Shown here piece by piece: positions 44,629 to 55,609 of a DNA stretch of 64,000 nucleotides. Source of the DNA: Cyprinodon diabolis (taxonomy: Eukaryota > Chordata > Actinopteri > Cyprinodontiformes > Cyprinodontidae); contig CM060081.1 of the NCBI GenBank assembly GCA_030533445.1, positions 902,315 through 966,314 on the forward strand, read 5' to 3'. Both the position numbers and the translations under genes were made by a program. A model generated the notes under the pieces. It was given only the letters and a program-made list of their open reading frames with translations, did no database searches and was not told where the DNA came from. Position 1 is the first letter of the stretch; each line of letters begins with the position of its first letter.

Positions 44629-44758
44629 TACGGAAGAGGATTAGGGCTACTGAAAAAAAAAAATTAACTGATGTTAAATTTTATTTCAGTTTAACATTGG
44701 AAAAAAAAATCAGAATTCTGACCTTTTTCTCAGAATTCTGACTGAATTCTGACATTAA
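44629..44758. mobile_element. palindromic-array MITE, copy E (truncated)
   Basis: Left end TACGGAAGAGGATTAGGG and arm present. Only three GAATTCTGA units follow before the sequence passes into L1 endonuclease, so the right arm has been lost. No duplication can be scored. Confidence 0.85.
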
Positions 44759-44760
44759 AA

Positions 44761-45450
44761 CTAATTAAAGTATTCCCATCTCTTACTTATGCTACCAATA
44801 GACTGGTCAGTTTCAATGTTCTGTAACAATTCTTTAATTATTTGAACATATTCCTTATCTTTTAGTAAGTCACCATTACATTTCCAGTAATCTTTTTTAA
44901 AGTTGCTCCTATTGGTCGGTTTTAATTTGAGTGACATAACACAGTGATCTGTTAAAGGAGCAGAAGAAATGGAGATATGTGAAGCATATTCAGCTACTTC
45001 TGGGGCGGCCAACCAGAAATCTATGGTAGATTTGGGGCTACCATTTGGTTTTATCCAAGTGAATTGGCAAATATTTGGGGTTTTGTCTCTCCATAAATCT
45101 ATGAGCTTATTAGAGTAAATATATTCCAGTAACATTTGATTTAATTGCTCAGAAGGAAATCTTGATGGGCATCTGTCAAGCCAGTTATCAGGGGTTAGGT
45201 TAAAGTCACCGCCCACCAAAATAAAATCTGAATTGTAAATTTCCTTATATTCATATTCATATATCAGCTAGCTTTAACAATAACAACTTTTTTTGGTTAG
45301 TATTTGCAAACCCATAAACATTGCATAGTATGAGAAAATGTCCTTCAATATATAACACAACAACTATCCAGTGCCCGAGCTCATCACTTTTAGAGGTAAT
45401 AACCTTGCCATGACATCTGTTAAAGCAGGTAGGACCCCTCCAGAACGGTT
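44761..45450 (-). pseudogene. L1 ORF2 endonuclease domain
   Basis: Readable pieces in order: GHWIVVVLYIEGHFLILCN (near 45390-45330), NVYGFAN, then an open segment 45219-44761 with GGDFNLTPDNWLDR (the GDFN endonuclease box), IDLWRDKTPN, FTWIKPNGSPKSTIDFWL and SSAPLTDHCVMSLKL (catalytic SDH-type box, here TDH). An AP-endonuclease fold is expected. The RT that should follow KRWEYFN is absent. Confidence 0.85.
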
Positions 45451-45819
45451 AGAGCCATGGCTGAACAAGATCTTTTCTCCTCATTGGTTTGACCACAAGG
45501 TGGCGTCTGCGTCACATGAGTGAGTCCCTTGCAGAAAGGTGGAGTGAGCCCCTTCCCCTTTGCAAAATAAAAACAAAGCTTTCCTTTTCACATTGTCTCT
45601 GAGTCCTCTTATATTTAAAGAAATAAAAGATACTGATGTTTTAAGCATTACCCATGCTGTCTGAACAGCAACAGCTAAACTTCAGAACAAAATATATAGA
45701 AATAAACAAACAGCTAACTTTCGTTTGTGTTTATTTTTCTTAAGTAGAGAAAGAACAAAATGTAGTGTACAGTATGTACCTCTAGTTACTACATCCAAAA
45801 CAAAATTTATTCACCTTCG

Positions 45820-46570
45820 TAGACCAGTCTTCAGTAAAATCTTGGGTAGTCCTTGGCATAAATGGGCCAACCATTAATGTATTACACGGTAGTAAGCCTG
45901 GTCCCCCGCCTTCCTTGCCTGAAGTATCTGTGGCCACAGTCTCTTCCTCTCCAGCCGGTCCTTCTTTGTCAGATCCTCTGTAAAACGGACTCCAAACGGA
46001 CGCAGATTGGGGACGTTTATGTCATTTTCCAGATGCCGTCTCTATGTTGATGTTTGGTGAATTGGACAATAATCGGACGGGTTCGGTGGTCTTCCTTCTT
46101 CCCAAGCCGATGAATCGTATCAACATAATCATATATCCTCTTGGCCCATTCTAGAGCAATCTTTTTTAACAATTGATCCCTCTGATCCTGATGTTCCATC
46201 TTCGTTTACAAAGATCCATCTATCTTGAGCTGGTATGGAGTCTATCGACTTCCTTTCGTAAAGTTGACACCTCTGACTCCAGACTAGCAACTTTTCCTTT
46301 ACAATCTTTTACCTCGGCAGTGTTAAACTCTAGAGCTTTAGCAAGATTGCTAATAGTTGCTGCATTTTGGGTTAATTTTACCTTCATATCGGCCATCTTT
46401 ACATCCTGGGTGTCAAATCGCAGATGTAAAGCTTGGATGGCTTCCAGTAGATCTTCCATTGTTGTGTTTGATTTTGTTATTTTTCGGGCATGAGCTCCCT
46501 TGGAAGGGCTTTGAAATAACTGTGTTTCATCCAGACCTCGTTTTCCTTCCCCGCCTCTTTCAGTCTCCAT
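45820..46570 (-). pseudogene. L1 ORF1 (coiled coil plus C-terminal domain), broken
   Basis: 46570-46220 has a leucine/heptad coiled coil (MEDLLEAIQALHLRFD, then SLESEVSTLRKEVDRL). 46199-46017 has IHRLGKKEDHRTRPIIVQF, the C-terminal domain signature of L1 ORF1. 46010-45860 has GVRFTEDLTKKDRLERKRLW. The central RRM is missing between the first two. ORF1p is an RNA chaperone of L1 particles. Confidence 0.85.
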
Positions 46571-46640
46571 TTGAACTTTACCGACAGGAGGCCAGGAAGA
46601 AGGACTTTATCTGGGTAAATACTTTTTGAGTTTTATTTTT

Positions 46641-47158
46641 AGCTATAAGTGGATAAAAAATACAGGCTAGGTGATGATACTGAGCTTCTCACGCATTTAT
46701 TACGTTGTTCGCTAACGTTATCCTCTGGGTTTTCTAAGGTAGCAGTGGGAGCAGTACAAGTGCTTTTTTGTTCCGTCTTTATGTTTGGTTTTTAACCAGA
46801 ATCAGCAGAGGGTTACATATTTAGCTGAAAGTGAGTATTTATAGTGTTATTTTGGTTATTGCTTCACTTTTTGTCTGATACGTCCGTGACAACCGAAAAG
46901 TGGCGTATTCTGTTCCTAACTCTGGCTCTGAGACGACATTAAAAGGTCTTTTTAAGTTAGCCTCATCTAGACAGCTGCATATTAGCATATTGGTTTCTGC
47001 TTTTTTTGTTTAAACTTCGTTTGTAATCATTCATCCTTAAAATAATTAGAATTTTTACTTTTATGTTCAGGCAATGTTTCAAGTAGAATTTGATAGTGGC
47101 GGACCGGATACATCCTCGCGCTGCCTTTACAAATATAGCTGCCTTGCTATTGTAACTT
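46641..47158. other. no gene recognised
   Basis: Unique-looking DNA; it could include the L1 5' UTR. Confidence 0.5.
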
Positions 47159-47547
47159 CAGGGTTCCCGCGGGTCCTTGAAAAGTCTTAAAAGGCATTGA
47201 ATTCTTCAAAATAAAACTAAGGCCTTAATTGGTATTAAAATGTCTTAAATCAGTTTTTCGTAGGTCATAATTTTTAAAACATCATAAATAGGATTATTTT
47301 TATTACGATTTATTTTGTAATCTAAATAAAACGTTAAAATTGACAAATTTGGTTCCGTCCCGATAGTGGAACCAATAAAAGCGTTGTTGCGGCCGGGACA
47401 TTTGGGAGATGCACCATTAACTTTTTGTCTGGATAACATGAGCAAGTGTAAATGTAACCAGAATTGTCTCCAATTGTCTCCAAGAGTTTCCTCCATGGCT
47501 AAAACCAGGGAACATACACGAGGCTCAGTGGATTTAGTGCAAGAAGT
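47159..47547 (+). mobile_element. hAT-type 5' fragment (CAGGGTTCCCGCGGG end)
   Basis: CAGGGTTCCCGCGGGTCC followed by repeated GTCTTAAAA/TCTTAAATC text. Then a small frame at 47438 starting MSKCKCN, which resembles the first residues of a fish hAT-related zinc-finger protein. It is cut by the L2 copy at 47548. A similar CAGGGTG... start lies at 49991. Confidence 0.35.
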
Positions 47548-48775
47548 CATTCAATAATAATAAATAATAATACATTTTATTTAACAGCGCCTTTCTTGAC
47601 ACTCAAGGTCACTTTACAAATAATACAAAAGATAAATAAAAAGATGAAAATACAAAATACAGATATAGGAACATAAAAAAACAATCATGGATAGGGAAAA
47701 GAGCAGTATATTCACAGATAAGCGAGCTGGAACAGATGAGTTTGGAGTCTGGCTTTGAATAAGGGGAGAGAGTCAATACTGCGGAGGTCGGGAGGAAGTG
47801 AGTTCCAGAGCTGAAGGCTCTGCTCCCCATGGTGACAAGTGGAGCTGGGGGTACAGTGAGGTGGATGGAGGAGAAGGATCTAAGGGAGCGGGAGGAGGTG
47901 GCAATGTGAAGGAGGTCTGACAGATGTGGAGGAGCAAGGTTATGGATGGCTTTGAAAGTATAGAGAAGGATTTAAATTGAATTCTGAATTGAACTGGGAG
48001 CCAATGGAGTTAGTGAAGAACAGGGGAAATATGATGGAAGGAGGGGGTTCTGGTGATGACACGAGCAGCTGAGTTCTGAAGAAGTTGAAGTTTATGGAGA
48101 GATTTATGAGGGAGGCCATAAAGAAGAGAATTACAATAATCAATACGGGAGGTGATGAGGCTTTGGATAAGGACAGAGGCAGTATGAGTGGTGAGGGAGG
48201 AACGGAGACGGTTCATGTTGCCATGTATGCAGACCTGGTAATTTTGTTTATGTGAGACTGAAAGGAGAGGGAGGAGTCGAGGATGACACCCAGACTCTTG
48301 ACCTGAGGGGAGGGGGAGACTAAGGAGTTGTCAGTGGGTAGTGAGAAACTTTTGATTTTTGATAGGGTGGATTTAGTGGCAACGAGGAGGAGTTCTGTTT
48401 TATCACTGTTAAGTTTAAGGAAGTTTGAGGTGAACCAGTCTTTAATTTCAAGTAGGCAGTTAGTAAGGGACAAGGGGGGGAGTGAGGAAGTGGGTTTACT
48501 GGATAAATAAAGCTGGGTGTCATCCGCATAACAGTGAAAGTGAATGTTGAATTTCCGGAAAATTCTGCCAAGGAGAAGAAGGTAGGTGATGAAGAGGAGG
48601 GGGCTGAGAACTGAGCCTTGAGGAACACCAGAAGTGACCGGGGAAGGGTGCGATGTGAAAGATTTGAGCTGAATAAACTGAGTGCGGTCGGAGAGATATG
48701 AGCGGAACCAGTCAAGCTGGGAACGATGGGAATTAAGGCAGTGGAGTCGCACATGCGAAGCACGAAACACAAAGC
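47548..48775 (-). mobile_element. L2-clade LINE, second subfamily (5' truncated)
   Basis: Minus strand. RT palm fragment at 48770-48213 with [20 protein letters not shown] and [12 protein letters not shown], then [12 protein letters not shown], and the thumb [15 protein letters not shown] at 48160. The 3' UTR runs to about 47560 and ends in an (ATT)n tail (AATAATAATAAATAATAAT on +). It differs from the copies 1-5 family in sequence and tail. Confidence 0.88.
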
Positions 48776-49176
48776 GTCAAAATGGAGTTAGAGAGAAACA
48801 GCCGGTATTTCTCAGTTTAGTTCCACCCTTGTCTCTGCAACGCCTCCACTTATCACCAAATCAAACATACTAAGAAAACCATACAAAGAAAAATAGCTGC
48901 AAAAAAGACTTAGCACTGGTTATGTTGGGGCTTTAAAACTGATTTGTTTTGTTCCCTGCTAAAACAAAGTTTGTGAATTCAGTTAAATAATTGTTCAAAT
49001 ATATCTGTAATTGGTGTGTTTTTAGCTTTCTTCCTGTATGGGAAGCTTTTCAACATTTGAAACATTAGTGCAGTGGTTTATGTTAAAATAAACCTTTGGG
49101 TTAAGTTGTTTCAAGCAGGTTTTTCTGGTGTTTCTTGTGAATTTGGTCTTAAATTTTTATTTCAAGTGGCATTAAC
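48776..49176. other. no gene recognised
   Basis: AT-rich DNA leading into the telomere-type block. No coding signal. Confidence 0.55.
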
Positions 49177-49218
49177 TAACCCTAACCCTAACCCTAACCC
49201 TAACCCTAACCCTAACCC
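49177..49218. repeat. interstitial telomeric sequence, seven TAACCC units
   Basis: Exactly seven TAACCC hexamers without a mismatch; the complement is TTAGGG, the vertebrate telomere repeat. It is bounded by ATTAAC and by TGCCGACTAGCC. Confidence 0.95.
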
Positions 49219-49609
49219 TGCCGACTAGCCTCTGGACTCACAGGGTTCCCCCCCTGCTGATCAGAATCCTCTCAGAGCAGGTATTTATCCCCGTCGTCTG
49301 AAATCTGCACGTTTCCTGGATCAACACTAACTGGTCTGTCCTCCTCAGTGGCTTCCCTCCCATGACCAGTCAGAAGAACCCAGTTCCTGTGACCATTTTA
49401 CTTGTAAAAATTGTAAACCTTTTCTCTGTTTCAAGAGAGTTTTCTGCATGTGGGTTAGACGCCTTGAACCCAACATGACAGTTTTACTGGCAGTAAAAAT
49501 TTAATAAACGTATATTTCAAGTGATCCTATAGCATAGTTTTTTTAGGCTGTGGAGGTCATAGAAAATCTGAGCTATATTTTACACTGAAATGAAGGAATG
49601 TGCACCTTC
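49219..49609. other. no gene recognised
   Basis: Follows the telomere block. Nothing coding; a candidate acceptor at the end (CTTCAATTTCAG, 49622-49633) leads to the zinc-finger fragment. Confidence 0.5.
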
Positions 49610-49633
49610 GACTAAAATAAGCTTCAATTTCAG

Positions 49634-49990
49634 GACCAGGATGATTCCCTGTCAATTTTGCCCAAAACAATCTGAAACCATTTTTTTAATATTTGAGGCA
49701 CATGAAATTTCACAGAAATCTGCCAAATGTCAGTTTTAGATGTGGAATAACCTGTAGCATGGTGTTCAAAAACTACAAGGCTTTCAAATCACATTCATAC
49801 AGGTTTCATAAGCAGCAACAAGCAGCTATGGATTCGGTCTGCACTGATTTTACCTGTCATGCTGAATATTGTAATGTGCAGTGTGATGATTCAGTTAGTT
49901 TCTTTTCACACTTAAAAACTCATTTAAATGAAGGAACAAGTGCAACTTGTCCATTTAAACAGTGCATGCAAACTTTTCAAATTTTGTCTC
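49634..49990 (+). pseudogene. C2H2-type zinc-finger gene fragment
   Basis: After TTTCAG comes ...MIPCQFCPKQSETIFL (a C-x2-C), with a frameshift. Then come CGITCSMVFKNYKAFKSHSYRFH (C-x3-C...H-x4-H) and CNVQCDDSVSFFSHLKTH (C-x3-C...H-x3-H). A third finger, CPFKQCMQTFQ, is cut where a repeat begins at 49991. Similar multi-finger exons occur in repetitive fish genes. No further exons found. Confidence 0.6.
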
Positions 49991-50100
49991 AGGGTGTCTA
50001 CAAGTATAAAGAAGTTAAATTTAGTGACCTTTTAATACCACCAAGACCTTTTAATACCACTTTTAAATGAAATTTAAGACCAACTGTACGATGGAAATAC
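49991..50100 (+). repeat. hAT-type terminal fragment (CAGGGTGTCTACAAG)
   Basis: Starts CAGGGTGTCTACAAGTAT with duplicated CCTTTTAATACCAC and TTAAATGAAATTTAAGACC. Similar in style to the CAGGGTTCCCG element at 47159. It truncates the zinc-finger fragment. Confidence 0.5.
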
Positions 50101-50540
50101 AAATCAAAATATCGGTTGAGTTTAAGAACATTGGCTAAATGTGTGTAATGTGAAAAGACAGCAAACATGTCATTACAGTCCTAAATTATATTTATTACAA
50201 TATTTTCAGAACATTTAGGTCCCATGAACAAATGCTTATAAAATCAAGTAAATATATAAAATACTGTTCCTTCAGAACAAAAATAAACATAAATAAATTA
50301 CAATTTCAGCTGCTTTCAAAGTGCAAAGACATTTACATAATACAACTTGTGTGACAACTATTGAATCAACCAAAATTAAAAGATAAAATAATAATAATAT
50401 TAGACAACTTGGCACTTGAGAAAGCCTTCCCTAAAGAGTGTACTTACCCATTTATAACAATGTGCATGTGCACAAATGAACATATGAACACTTGAAACAA
50501 AGAGGCAGGAAGGTAAAGAGAAGGGAGACAATGCCTGACT
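50101..50540. other. no gene recognised
   Basis: AT-rich. It could be 3' UTR of the hAT-like exon that ends at 50546. Confidence 0.5.
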
Positions 50541-50545
50541 TGACA

Positions 50546-51130
50546 TTATGGCATATGCCTGAGTTCTGCTGATTTATCTTCCAGCTCTTTCTCAACCTCT
50601 TTGAGTTCTGTGAGTTTTTGTTTGTATCGTTTTCTGAGTATTTTTGACTTGGTGATTAGCTGGGCCATGCATGTGCCTGATTTACCCTCAGCTTGCTCTG
50701 CTAGTTTGTCTGCATCTTTTTCTAGGCTGTTTGCTACCTCAATCAGTATTGTCTTCTTCTTTTTGAGCTGCTCAATGTGGTCCTCTGCACTTTTTCTCTT
50801 TTCTCTTTGAGCATTGCTCGCATGCTTTCTCTTTTCCTGGTCCAGATGTAGCCGATATTGAGACCTAGCTGACGCTGCAGAAACGTAGTCACATATCATC
50901 CTCTGAGCAACCACTGTGTCCTGCTTCATGTTATCAGTCTCTACCTCCTTATTTACAGAAAAGCCCCTCTCAACTGTTGCTTGGCCATGGGAAAGAAGCA
51001 GAAGTTTCCTGCAGAAAGTCCAGAGTTCAGGGTAGGATTGATGGAGGTGTCCATGCAAGAAAACGTCCAGTCTTGTACACATGGGTTGGAAAGAGGAGAA
51101 TGATTCATCTTTCCAAATTGTTGGACAATC
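50546..51130 (-). CDS. hAT-family transposase-like C-terminal exon with coiled-coil tail
   Basis: Open from about 51082 to the stop at 50546. The upstream minus-strand text TTTGCAACAG (51131-51140) is an acceptor-like site, but the frame directly after it has a stop, so the join is uncertain. The protein has the hAT dimerisation signature PELWTFCRKLLLLSHGQATVERGFSVNKE (about residues 18-47; only parts are diagnostic: LLLSHGQATVERGFS). A highly charged Lys/Glu coiled coil of about 100 residues follows (QREKRKSAEDHIEQLKKKKT...ELKEVEKELEDK). The coiled coil is unbroken, which is unusual for dead DNA transposons. It may be an exon of a transposase-derived host gene or of a low-copy transposon. 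Confidence 0.6.
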   Translation of the reverse strand, partial: DCPTIWKDESFSSFQPMCTRLDVFLHGHLHQSYPELWTFCRKLLLLSHGQATVERGFSVNKEVETDNMKQDTVVAQRMICDYVSAASARSQYRLHLDQEKRKHASNAQREKRKSAEDHIEQLKKKKTILIEVANSLEKDADKLAEQAEGKSGTCMAQLITKSKILRKRYKQKLTELKEVEKELEDKSAELRHMP

Positions 51131-51283
51131 ACATCACCTGTTGCAAACAGATTAAAATAAAATAATTAAAAGAAAAATCAATCAATGTAATGAAAAAGTT
51201 TAGACAGAAAGACAAACCACAACAAAAAAAATCATATTAAGTAAGCGTGACAATGTACATTCTGACAGACTTCTAAATCTTAA

Positions 51284-51515
51284 GTACCAGCAGAGACGCC
51301 TCCTGACAGCTGGTGATCATGCAGAAACCTCTGAACAACTCCTTTCATTCTTTCAGAGCACAAGTCGGGGTCTGAGAACATGTTCGTTGGGTCCAAACAT
51401 GCCATCTGCCTCACAATGGTGTACTTTAGTGGGCTCTTGTCTTGCATTTTCTTGACAATATTGGTCAAACGGTCCATGCAGTCCTTTCTAAATGCCAACA
51501 CACTGAGCTCACCTA
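51284..51515 (-). pseudogene. upstream fragment of the hAT-like protein
   Basis: Frame reads AFRKDCMDRLTNIVKKMQDK, SPLKYTIVRQMACLDP and SDPDLCSERMKGVVQRF, ending SAG before GTACTT, a possible donor. The motif SPLKY..VR.MSCLDP is familiar from fish hAT-like proteins. It probably precedes the exon at 50546-51130 in the same gene. Upstream of 51515 the frame runs into unrelated GC-rich DNA. Confidence 0.55.
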
Positions 51516-51905
51516 CAACCGGCCGCAAACCCAACGCGACTGCACCACCTACGAAAAACACACAGGCGGCCACGGCCACAACTGGGGCCCACGCGCATCC
51601 GCCGCGAACCGGCCTCTCCCCCACCGGTCGCCGGGGCTTGGTGCCGGGGGGCGGGGCATGTTTCAGCGCTCTGTGTACTTCAGGGTGGCCGGCTGCCAGC
51701 GGAGCCCGTGGACTTGTCTCCGTGGCTCCCCGGGGCGCCGGCATGGCGGTGGCTGTCTCTCCTCCTCACTTGGTGGGGGTCCGATTTCCGGGGCTGGCCC
51801 CTCCTTGGTGCCTTCGCTCTTAGGGTCCCTTTGGGCGCCTGGGGCTTTGGGTCTCCCGGCGCTGGACTCAGTGCTCTGGGGGGTGTGCCTCTCCAGCTCT
51901 CCACA
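51516..51905. other. GC- and CpG-rich block of unknown origin
   Basis: Markedly GC-rich (GGCCGC, CGCGCATCCGCCGCG, CACCGGTCGCCGGGG) between AT-rich neighbours. Five overlapping long open frames on both strands arise from base composition. It abuts the hAT-like frame and may be an inserted repeat or a CpG-island-like segment. No domain is identifiable. Confidence 0.6.
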
Positions 51906-53705
51906 ACCACTATTGAGCATTTCTTCTATGGATAAACTTTACATGCACAAGTTCACCCTCACAAACAACTACAGGTGCTAGGCTCCAGGTACTCAGAGAT
52001 TCACCTCCATACAGATCTTTAGGTAACACAGAGTACATGTCAGACTTAATATTACTTTAGCGATAGTTTCAAGGTGTTGATTTATTGTATGTCTTCTACC
52101 ATGTCTTTCGGTGGTGCTGCAAAAAAAAAGCATAGATACAAAAGGCAACTGTCAACCAGCTCCACAGGCGGCCCCGTCCAGGAAACACACAGCCAGGCAG
52201 ACGAGCTCCGAGCCAGCTCCCATGTCAGAGGATGAAGAGAGCACATCCAGTTAGTCACAGTCAGAGAAACAGGACTACACTGGAAAACAGGCCAAGCTCC
52301 AACATCTAGAAACAAAGGTGTTGATGGCAGCAGCACAGCTGATATTTCTCTCCAGGATGGAGTCACAGCCAAACAGGAACAGACCAGATGAAGCTACTAT
52401 GAGAAAAAGCAGAGAGAGCAGAACGTTAGAGATTGAACTAACAGATTCTGCAGAGTGGGAGAATAGAGATAGAATGAAGCAGAATGATGAAAAAGGGGTC
52501 CCTATGTCCTCCAGCAGTCTAAGCCTATAGCAGCATAACTATAGAGGTAGATCAGGATAACCTGAGCCACTCTAACTAGAAGCTTTATCAAAAAGGAAAG
52601 TTTTAAGCCTAGCCTTAAAAGTAGACAGAGTGTCTGCCTCACGGACTAAAACTGGTAGTTGGTTCCACAGGAGAGGAGCCTGATAACTAAAAGATCTGCC
52701 TCCCATTCTACTTTTAGAAATTCTAGGAACCACTAGTAAACCTGCAGATTGAGAGCGAAGTGCTCTGTTAGGAACATAAGGAACAATCAGATCTCTGATA
52801 TCAGATGGAGCTTGGCCATTTAAGGCTTTATATGTGAGAAGGAGGATTTTAAATTCTATTCTTGATTTAACAGGAAGCCAATGAAGAGAAGCCAGGATAG
52901 GAGAGATATGATCTCTCTTTTTAATTTTCATCAGAACTCTGGCTGCAGCATTTTGGATCAGCTGAAGGCTTTTAACTACAGTTTGTGGACTTCCTGATAG
53001 TAAAGAATTACAATAGTCCAGCCTCGAAGTAACAAATGCATGGACTAGTTTCTTAGCATCACTCCTAGATAGGATAATTTTAATTTTTGCAATATTCCGC
53101 AGATGAAAGAATTAAATTCTAGAAACCTATTTAAAATGGGATTTAAATGACAGGTCCTGATCAAAAACAACACCAAGATTTTTTGCTTTATTATCTGAAA
53201 TCAGTTTAATCCCATGCAAATGAAGTGACTGAATAATCAGCTTATTTTTTTAAGACTCTAAAGACAATATCTTCTGTTTTCTTCTGCATTCAGAAGGACA
53301 AAGTTAAGAGTCGTCCAGGTTTTCATGTCTTTGAGACATGCCTGTACTGTTTTCTATATAATGGGTTAGCTTGGAACAGTGGAATTTAATCCTATGCTGT
53401 CTAATAATTTTACTGATCGGGAGACTATATATAGTAAAGAGAATTGGTCCTAGCACTGATCCCTGTGTTACTCCACAACCTTTGAGCATGAGGAAGATTT
53501 GTCATTAATGTGAATAAACTGAAATTGATCAGAAAGATTAGATTTAAACCAGTGTAGCGCTGTTATAGTCAAGTCTTTCTAAAAGAATATTAAAGGCAAA
53601 GGTTTAATCACAGCAACCTTAAAAGCCTTACATATCCATGTAACAGAGATAGATTAATCAAATCTAATGGAGGAGGAGGTCAAAAGGAATACCTCCTTAA
53701 ATAAC

Positions 53706-54117
53706 TGTCAGGTTTATTCAATGATGATTGTAAAGTTAATGTATGTGCATATAAAACATTGGAGAAATTAGATGCTTCACTACTTTTACTGCAAACTGTC
53801 GTGCAACGGTGGTAGAAAATTGCTGATGTTTGTTCAAGGCTAATCACAGTTACCAGGAGACCACCCTATTCTGTGATTCAATCAGAGGAGCATTTTGTCC
53901 TATGACCTGATCAATTGCCTCGTCAGAACAACACTATTTTGTAACCCACCCCAACTGTTATGATCTGCTAATAAAAAGGCTTTTGCAGAGGAAGTCAATC
54001 AGAGAGCAGATTTACAGTTGCTGAATGTAGCTCTCTCCTTCTGCAGAAGCGGTTAAAAATCCCTTTTCTGTGTGGACTCAGTTTCTCTTTTATGAACCTA
54101 CATTTATAAACCTAACA
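53706..54117. mobile_element. solo LTR, 412 bp
   Basis: TGTCAGG...CCTAACA, with 5-bp duplication ATAAC (53701-53705 and 54118-54122). The L2 text reads through when it is removed (CTCCTTAAATAACCTGGTTGG as in copy 2). TAATAAAAAGGC near 53969 may be the TATA/poly-A region if it is read on +. No internal genes. Confidence 0.88.
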
Positions 54118-54544
54118 ATAACCTGGTTGGAACTGGATCTAACATACAAGTTGAAGGCTTAGATGAACACAATAGTTTTGCTAACTCTGAAAGTTCAGCT
54201 GGATCAAAGCAGTCTAAACCCGGTTCAGATACCATGACTACTTCAGATGCTGCCCCACCCTCCAGAGACAAACCAATCGAGGATAGAGGAGTGCTAATGA
54301 TCTTATTTTTAATAAGATCAATCTTATTTATAAAGAATTCCATAAAATCATTACTGATAAGAGCAGGTGGAATGGACGGTTCAAATAAGCTGTGGCTCTG
54401 GGTGAGTTTGGCAACTGGATTAAAAAGAAATCTAGGATTATTCTTATTCTCCTCTATTAATGAGGAGAAGTATGCTGCTCTTGCTTTACAAAGGGTCCTC
54501 TTATACAGCAGTAAACCATTTTTCCAGACTAGGTAGGATTCCCG

Positions 54545-55099
54545 TAGCCTGACGTAGTCCTACTCAATTCTATTCAGAATATGAGTCTGATGCTGCTCCA
54601 TAGAGCTGTGATTATGGGGCGTGTTTCAAACGAACTAAGAAATAAAATGCCTCTGCACTGAATTGGATAGACCTACAACCAATTAGAGCAAAGGAGTGCG
54701 TGACGTATGTTAAGCGACGCATAGTTGTTGTCAACAAAAATCAAAGCGTGCAGTTGCACGCCTAGAATAAGAAGATGAGCCTTGATCGCGTTTCTCTGTT
54801 CCTCTTTTAAAATTAATTTGCTGTCGATATCTTCTAGAACAGACCTAATAGCAGAATTTACACACTTCAACTCTCCAGCGGCAGCCATTGTTGTTGTCAC
54901 CCATGTGCGCTTTGGTGACGTGGTTGATTACGTTACTGTTGATCATCTGTCCATCATCGTATAAAGCCCGCCCTAACAATTCGATTGGCCCGCCAGGTAT
55001 TGTGCGAGCATACTCGCGCTACTATTGAGCAATGACAGACCGAACTTCCCGACCTCAAACGTTGTGGGCAGGACTAAGTTCAGAATGGCACTCAGGCTA
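54545..55099. mobile_element. nonautonomous DNA element, 555 bp, 9-bp target duplication
   Basis: The ends are TAGCCTGA and its complement. The flanks GGATTCCCG (54536-54544) and GGACTCCCG (55100-55108) differ at one base; other L2 copies have GGACTCCCG. A shared subterminal TAGTCCT lies near each end. It contains a minus-strand frame (54900-54673) with MAAAGELKCVNSAIRSVLED and LILKEEQRNAIKAHL, which looks like the region just before a RecQ-type helicase motif 0, so the parent element may encode a helicase-like protein. Superfamily unresolved. Confidence 0.7.
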
Positions 55100-55609
55100 G
55101 GACTCCCGCAGGCCTGTGGAGCGATATTTTCTCTCCAGTTTCCTAGCATTTTGCTTCAAAGTGTGCAGCTCTGCATTAAACCAAGGAGCTACATTGTCCA
55201 AGGCAGTACCCAGAGAACTAGCAACCCCATCAACAAAATCATCAACCTGTGAAGGGGAATAAACTAAGCTTTTGCACTCTGCAGCACTGCTTAACGACAT
55301 AGAGGAGAGTGAAAGTGAAACAGATTCTTTTTATTTATTATTGCATTATTTGATAATGATCTGCTAAAATGGAACCTTCTTTTGGGTTGAGGAGAACTCA
55401 GGTAAATTAATCCTGAAGGGTATTAAAAAGTGGTCAGAGACGACAGAAAATACTCTTATTTCTTGACATCCTTTTCCATATGTCAGCACAAGATCCAAAG
55501 TATGAAGATGAGAATGTGTGGCACTATTCACATTTAAAAAAAACCCAATAGCATCTGAGATAGCATTAAAGGCTGCTCTTAAGCTATCGCCTTCAATGTC
55601 AGCATGGAT

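Larger units (their letters stand above)
44385..46640 (-). mobile_element. L1-clade LINE, internally deleted
   Basis: The minus strand has ORF1 (46570-45820), the endonuclease of ORF2 (about 45450-44761), and then a 3' UTR-like stretch (44620-44400) ending CTTCAATAAAAAAAAATAAT (AATAAA and A-rich tail). The RT is missing. MITE copy E (44629-44758) sits at the junction. 5' boundary approximate. Confidence 0.75.

Noticed and set aside
51380..51981. 147- to 179-residue frames
   Set aside because: They arise from base composition in the GC-rich block; they overlap on opposite strands and have no domain.
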